DNA of 45,819 nucleotides, taken from positions 1 to 45,819 of the forward strand of contig URDR01000011.1 in the NCBI GenBank assembly GCA_900546645.1, in the 5' to 3' direction. This document shows, piece after piece, positions 42,599 through 45,819 of the stretch. Each line of letters begins with the position of its first letter. The stretch's first letter is position 1. The DNA comes from an uncultured Bacteroides sp. GTDB taxonomy: Bacteria > Bacteroidota > Bacteroidia > Bacteroidales > Bacteroidaceae. Made by a program: the position numbers and the translations under genes. The notes beneath the pieces were generated by a model. That model did no database searches. It was not told the DNA's origin and was given only the letters and a program-made list of their open reading frames with translations.

Positions 42599-44137
42599 AT
42601 GAAAAATGCAATCTTAGGCTTAGCTCTCTGCGCCTCAATGCCTCTGTTCGCACAGCAGAAAGCCACTGTAGCCATTCACCCTGAACAAGGGAAACAAGTT
42701 ATCAACAAAGAAATCTATGGTCAGTTTGCCGAACATCTCGGAACTTGTATATATGGTGGACTATGGGTTGGTGAAAACTCTTCCATCCCTAATATCAAAG
42801 GATACCGTACTGACGTATTCGAAGCACTGAAAAAACTGAAAGTGCCCGTATTAAGATGGCCGGGAGGATGTTTCGCCGATGAATATCACTGGATGGACGG
42901 TATCGGTCCACGTGAAAACCGCCCGAGAATGGTAAACAATAACTGGGGTGGAACGGTTGAAGACAACAGTTTCGGTACTCATGAATTCCTCAATCTGTGC
43001 GAAATGTTAGGTTGCGAACCTTACATCAGCGGTAACGTGGGAAGCGGTACTGTGGAAGAACTTGCCAAATGGGTGGAATATATGACTTCCGAACAAGGAA
43101 GCCCGATGGCTAAGCTGAGAAAAGAAAACGGCCGTGAAAAACCATGGAAAGTAAAATACCTTGGCGTGGGTAACGAAAGCTGGGGATGCGGAGGTAACAT
43201 GCTTCCTGAATATTATGCAGACTTATACCGCCGCTACCAAACTTACTGCCGTAACTATGACGGTAACCAACTGTTTAAAATTGCCAGTGGAGCCAGCGAT
43301 TATGATTACAGATGGACGGAAGTGCTGATGCAGAAAGCTGCCGGTCAGATGAACGGACTTTCCTTGCATTATTACACCGTGCCGGGATGGACTGGAAGCA
43401 AAGGTTCTGCAACCAACTTTACTACTGAAGATTATTACTGGACTGTAGGTAAATGCCGCGAAATTGAAGACGTACTGAAACGTCACATGGACATCATGGA
43501 CAAATACGACCCACAGAAACGGGTTGGCTTGATGGTTGACGAATGGGGTACTTGGTGGGACGAAGAACCGGGAACCATCAGAGGTCACCTATATCAGCAA
43601 AACACCTTGCGCGATGCATTTGTTGCTTCACTCACACTGGATATTTTCCACAAATATACAGACCGTATCAAGATGACCAACATTGCACAAATTGCAAACG
43701 TACTTCAGTCTATGATTCTGACTAAGGACGATAAAATGGTGTTAACCCCGACTTATCACGTATTTGAAATGTACAACGTACATCAGGATGCTACTTACCT
43801 GCCTCTCGATGTAACCTGCGAACGCGAAATCGTACGTGACAACCGAATTGTTCCGATGGTCAGCGCCACTGCATCACGCAACAAAGACGGAGTTATCCAT
43901 ATTTCTTTATCAAACATCAATTTGGACGAAGAACAAGACATTACGCTTACTTTAGACGATGTAAAAGCTAAGTCAGTAAGCGGACGTATCTTGACTTCAA
44001 ACAAAATTGATGACTACAACTCTTTTGAAAACAGCAATGTAGTAGCCCCGAAAGATTTCAAAGGTGCTAAAATTACAAAAGACGGCTTGAAAATCAAATT
44101 GCCTGCCAAATCAATCGTAGTATTGGAAGTAAAATAA
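42599..44137 (+). CDS. GH51 alpha-L-arabinofuranosidase
   Basis: This enzyme releases terminal arabinofuranose from arabinan or arabinoxylan oligosaccharides. The start at 42599 gives 512 residues and a good signal peptide (MKNAILGLALCASMPLFAQ). The open frame continues upstream to 42422, but that part precedes the promoter. The GH51 catalytic residues are Glu193 (acid/base) in GVGNESWGCGG and Glu315 (nucleophile) in MVDEWGTWW. RWPGGCFADEYHW near residue 87 is another GH51 hallmark. The C-terminal beta-sandwich ends ...SIVVLEVK. The protein probably acts in the periplasm. It is a lone gene, not in a PUL in this window, and seems to have its own regulated promoter. Confidence 0.95.
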   Translation: MKNAILGLALCASMPLFAQQKATVAIHPEQGKQVINKEIYGQFAEHLGTCIYGGLWVGENSSIPNIKGYRTDVFEALKKLKVPVLRWPGGCFADEYHWMDGIGPRENRPRMVNNNWGGTVEDNSFGTHEFLNLCEMLGCEPYISGNVGSGTVEELAKWVEYMTSEQGSPMAKLRKENGREKPWKVKYLGVGNESWGCGGNMLPEYYADLYRRYQTYCRNYDGNQLFKIASGASDYDYRWTEVLMQKAAGQMNGLSLHYYTVPGWTGSKGSATNFTTEDYYWTVGKCREIEDVLKRHMDIMDKYDPQKRVGLMVDEWGTWWDEEPGTIRGHLYQQNTLRDAFVASLTLDIFHKYTDRIKMTNIAQIANVLQSMILTKDDKMVLTPTYHVFEMYNVHQDATYLPLDVTCEREIVRDNRIVPMVSATASRNKDGVIHISLSNINLDEEQDITLTLDDVKAKSVSGRILTSNKIDDYNSFENSNVVAPKDFKGAKITKDGLKIKLPAKSIVVLEVK

Positions 44138-44163
44138 CCTAAAACCAAACTTATCATTACAAG

Positions 44164-44217
44164 AAAGAGCCCTATCCCAACCTCAATATGAGAGCAAGGA
44201 TACGGCTCTTCTTTTTT
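44164..44217 (+). terminator. Terminator after the GH51 gene
   Basis: AAGAGCC (44165-44171) pairs with GGCTCTT (44204-44210), with an inner ATCC/GGAT pair, followed by CTTTTTT. Confidence 0.85.
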
Positions 44218-44300
44218 ACCAGAATGCTACATTAATCATATACCCTGTTGCTTATCGTGATGCCATGGTCCAGTCATTCCGGATAGCCAATCACTGCCAT

Positions 44301-44846
44301 TCAACTAATCTCTTCCACTTCACCTTGCTTCTTACGGAAACGCAACAAACGTACCAAATCTGTCAGCCCGTAAACGATGGCTGATCCCCCCAACAAAACA
44401 AAGGGAACGGTAGCCGCCTCAAACGGATTAAACAAAACTGTCAGGCCTGCAATCAGTATCAAGGAAGGAATAAGGTAAACACCCAAAGGAACCTGCATAT
44501 ATGAGCGTGCTGCCGCAAAGTTTACCAACTGATTTAAACCAGCCAGTACCAGCAACACTCCTAATACATACATTAATATACCCACAAAAAATGCCGGCAT
44601 TACAATGAGCCACAGCCCGAACAAAGTGCTTCCCAATGCCGCAACAGGAAAAGAATTTCCACCGCCCGGTGCTTGTTTTCTCATATACAGAGCATAAGAA
44701 AAAATACCAAGCAAACCCGGCAACAAAAATAATACACCAATGGTTATTACCAAATAATTAACGGCAACATCGGGCCATACCACCAGCATAATTCCGATAA
44801 TCAAAGCACAAATGCTACTTACAACTGCATAATTAAAAGGTTTCAT
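44301..44846 (-). CDS. HdeD-like (DUF308) membrane protein
   Basis: This is a 181-residue integral membrane protein with six predicted helices in three hairpin pairs, for example ALIIGIMLVVWPDVAV, LFGLWLIVMPAFFVGIL and LILIAGLTVLFNPFEAA. The repeated GxxLxxxP pattern marks DUF308/HdeD. HdeD in E. coli is linked to acid resistance at high density; other members have no assigned role. The C-terminus is basic and charged (RFRKKQGEVEEIS), probably cytoplasmic. It is a single gene transcribed toward GH51. Confidence 0.85.
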   Translation of the reverse strand: MKPFNYAVVSSICALIIGIMLVVWPDVAVNYLVITIGVLFLLPGLLGIFSYALYMRKQAPGGGNSFPVAALGSTLFGLWLIVMPAFFVGILMYVLGVLLVLAGLNQLVNFAAARSYMQVPLGVYLIPSLILIAGLTVLFNPFEAATVPFVLLGGSAIVYGLTDLVRLLRFRKKQGEVEEIS

Positions 44847-45324
44847 ATCATCTTTTTTATTTTACGAATATACTAAACAATATGAACATAAACAACAAAA
44901 CAAGAGGTTTGTTTGTCACTCAAACATTCTTTTTTGATTGATTCCATCAAAGGAATACAAAGAAGTCAGTGCATGAGACGTGTAGGTAAGCCCTGCACCC
45001 TACACTAGCCAAAACTCTTATACACAAAATATTAATTCCAAAAGCGTGTAGAGTGCAGGCAAATTTCCGAAAAACCTTTTTTGAAAGAAGAAAAAGAAAT
45101 CTTCCGCCCACAGGCGCTCCTCCATCCCCCCCAAAAAAACAACTAATCATTTCATTCCAAACGATTAGTCATTGCAACCAATACGCCTAATCGTAACGAC
45201 AATAACGCGTCGCCGTTACCAACGACTTCCGAAATCCATATCAAGAGGAAGCATTCTCTGAAGCAAGACTGATTATTCACAACAAAAAAACAAAGACTCA
45301 TAAGAGTAAAAGAAAAATATTTTA
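44847..45324. other. Gene-poor region with inverted repeats
   Basis: I see no supportable gene here. It holds an imperfect 15-bp inverted repeat, GCCCTGCACCCTACAC (44990-45005) with GTGTAGAGTGCAGGC (45046-45060). A second one is ACGATTAG/CTAATCGT (45161-45168 with 45187-45194), with another CTAATC at 45143. A 67-residue open frame on the minus strand (44947-45150) lacks any sign of being a gene. Confidence 0.5.
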
Positions 45325-45819
45325 ACGTGAGTTCGAAATAAAATTAGAAAATAGACAGTTGCCCGTCATTGAACAACTTGACATCAATGGCGGGCTTCTT
45401 TTCAAAAAAGCAGTATGCTGCGATAGCTGACAAAGAATTGGCTATAAAGTTACTGAATGAACGGTGTCTGGAATGTTCAATCTGCGCAATGTTCTTCAAT
45501 TCGTTATTGACCGTCTCAATCAAGGCCCTTTTTCTGAGTAGAATCTTGTCAGCAATGCTCATCAACGAGTTCTTCATACTATTGTTTTTAACTTTAGTGA
45601 CAAGCTGAATACCATTAAGGAAAAGATTCTCGAACAGAGCCTGACCAATATATCCCTTGTCCGCACATAGTTTTCCTTTGATGTTTTCCAGAAACGTCCC
45701 CTGCTTCAACGGTTCCCGATCATCCACGTTCCCAGGCGTGAACATAAAATTGAGAATCTCACCTTTATCATTGATTATCAGATGCAACTTGAATCCGAAG
45801 AACCATCCCATAGAACATT
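45325..45819 (-). mobile_element. Right-hand part of an IS982-family insertion sequence
   Basis: The window ends inside this element. Its boundary is set near 45325, where ACGTGAGTTCGAAATA may be the terminal inverted repeat, but only one end is visible, so neither the repeat nor the target duplication can be checked. Confidence 0.65.
45344..45819 (-). CDS. IS982-family transposase, 5'-truncated by the window
   Basis: The last 158 codons of a DDE transposase are present, and the frame runs off the window edge (the residues before the first Met are also compatible with coding). IS982 signatures are clear: MGWFFGFKLHLIINDKGEI, TPGNVDDREPL, KLCADKGYIG and the C-terminal glutamate region ALIETVNNELKNIAQIEHSR. 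The Asp of the DKGY segment and the Glu of IETVNNELK probably form part of the catalytic triad. No frameshift is visible in this part, so the element may be intact. It is oriented toward the HdeD gene. Confidence 0.92.
   Translation of the reverse strand, partial: CSMGWFFGFKLHLIINDKGEILNFMFTPGNVDDREPLKQGTFLENIKGKLCADKGYIGQALFENLFLNGIQLVTKVKNNSMKNSLMSIADKILLRKRALIETVNNELKNIAQIEHSRHRSFSNFIANSLSAIAAYCFFEKKPAIDVKLFNDGQLSIF

Noticed and set aside
44947..45150. A 67-residue minus-strand open frame
   Set aside because: It lies across an inverted repeat, has no start context and looks like random low-complexity sequence.
1..45819. CRISPR arrays, tRNA or rRNA genes, prophage
   Set aside because: I looked for regularly spaced repeats, cloverleaf ends and phage genes and saw none. 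The tandem arrays found have 10- or 21-bp periods, too short for CRISPR.

Overview
The window is a 45.8-kb stretch of a Bacteroidales chromosome, most likely Bacteroides or Phocaeicola. The signs are a SusC/SusD pair, many lipoproteins with an acidic run right after the lipobox cysteine (the surface-export signal of this group), TAnnTTTG-type -7 promoter boxes with almost no Shine-Dalgarno sequences, a prephenate pathway with chorismate mutase fused to DAHP synthase, and an IS982-family transposase at the right edge.

Region 1 (95-15372, + strand) is one probable operon: SusC, SusD, a DUF4843/DUF4984-like lipoprotein, a BACON-like lipoprotein, two large leucine-rich-repeat lipoproteins, a subtilisin-type (S8) lipoprotein protease, a DUF1573 protein and a small lipocalin-like lipoprotein. 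It ends at a 21-bp perfect bidirectional terminator. No carbohydrate-active enzyme is present. The only recognisable catalyst is the protease, so I read the locus as a surface protein/peptide capture and import system (analogous to RagAB), not a glycan PUL.

Region 2 (15488-27411) is housekeeping: a double-META lipoprotein (-), a carboxynorspermidine-synthase-like dehydrogenase, Bcp peroxiredoxin, RecA, a patatin-like phospholipase (-), aminopeptidase P, a C1 aminopeptidase, RecJ, a RecQ variant and a 60-residue membrane protein (-). Region 3 (27754-34141) holds a Spy/CpxP-like periplasmic protein (-), a MalY/PatB aminotransferase (-) and the aromatic operon pheA, aminotransferase, DAHP synthase-chorismate mutase, tyrA. 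That operon is preceded by a 29-codon Phe/Tyr-rich leader peptide and a terminator/antiterminator pair with the architecture of ribosome-mediated attenuation. Four 21-bp tandem dyads lie between malY and this leader.

Region 4 (34232-45819) has a ROK repressor (-) divergent from nagB and a NagB-like/PIG-L fusion, a transglutaminase-like lipoprotein, MltG (-), a GH51 arabinofuranosidase, an HdeD-like membrane protein (-), a gene-poor 480-bp stretch and the truncated IS982 transposase.

Two unexplained dispersed elements recur in intergenic DNA. One is a family of long inverted repeats with GGTGACAAG/CTTGTCACC arms (four copies). The other is a set of degenerate tandem arrays of an AACTTAAAAA-like unit (eight copies), nearly always sense-oriented just upstream of start codons. 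These, the phe attenuator and the four-dyad array are the most noteworthy non-coding structures.
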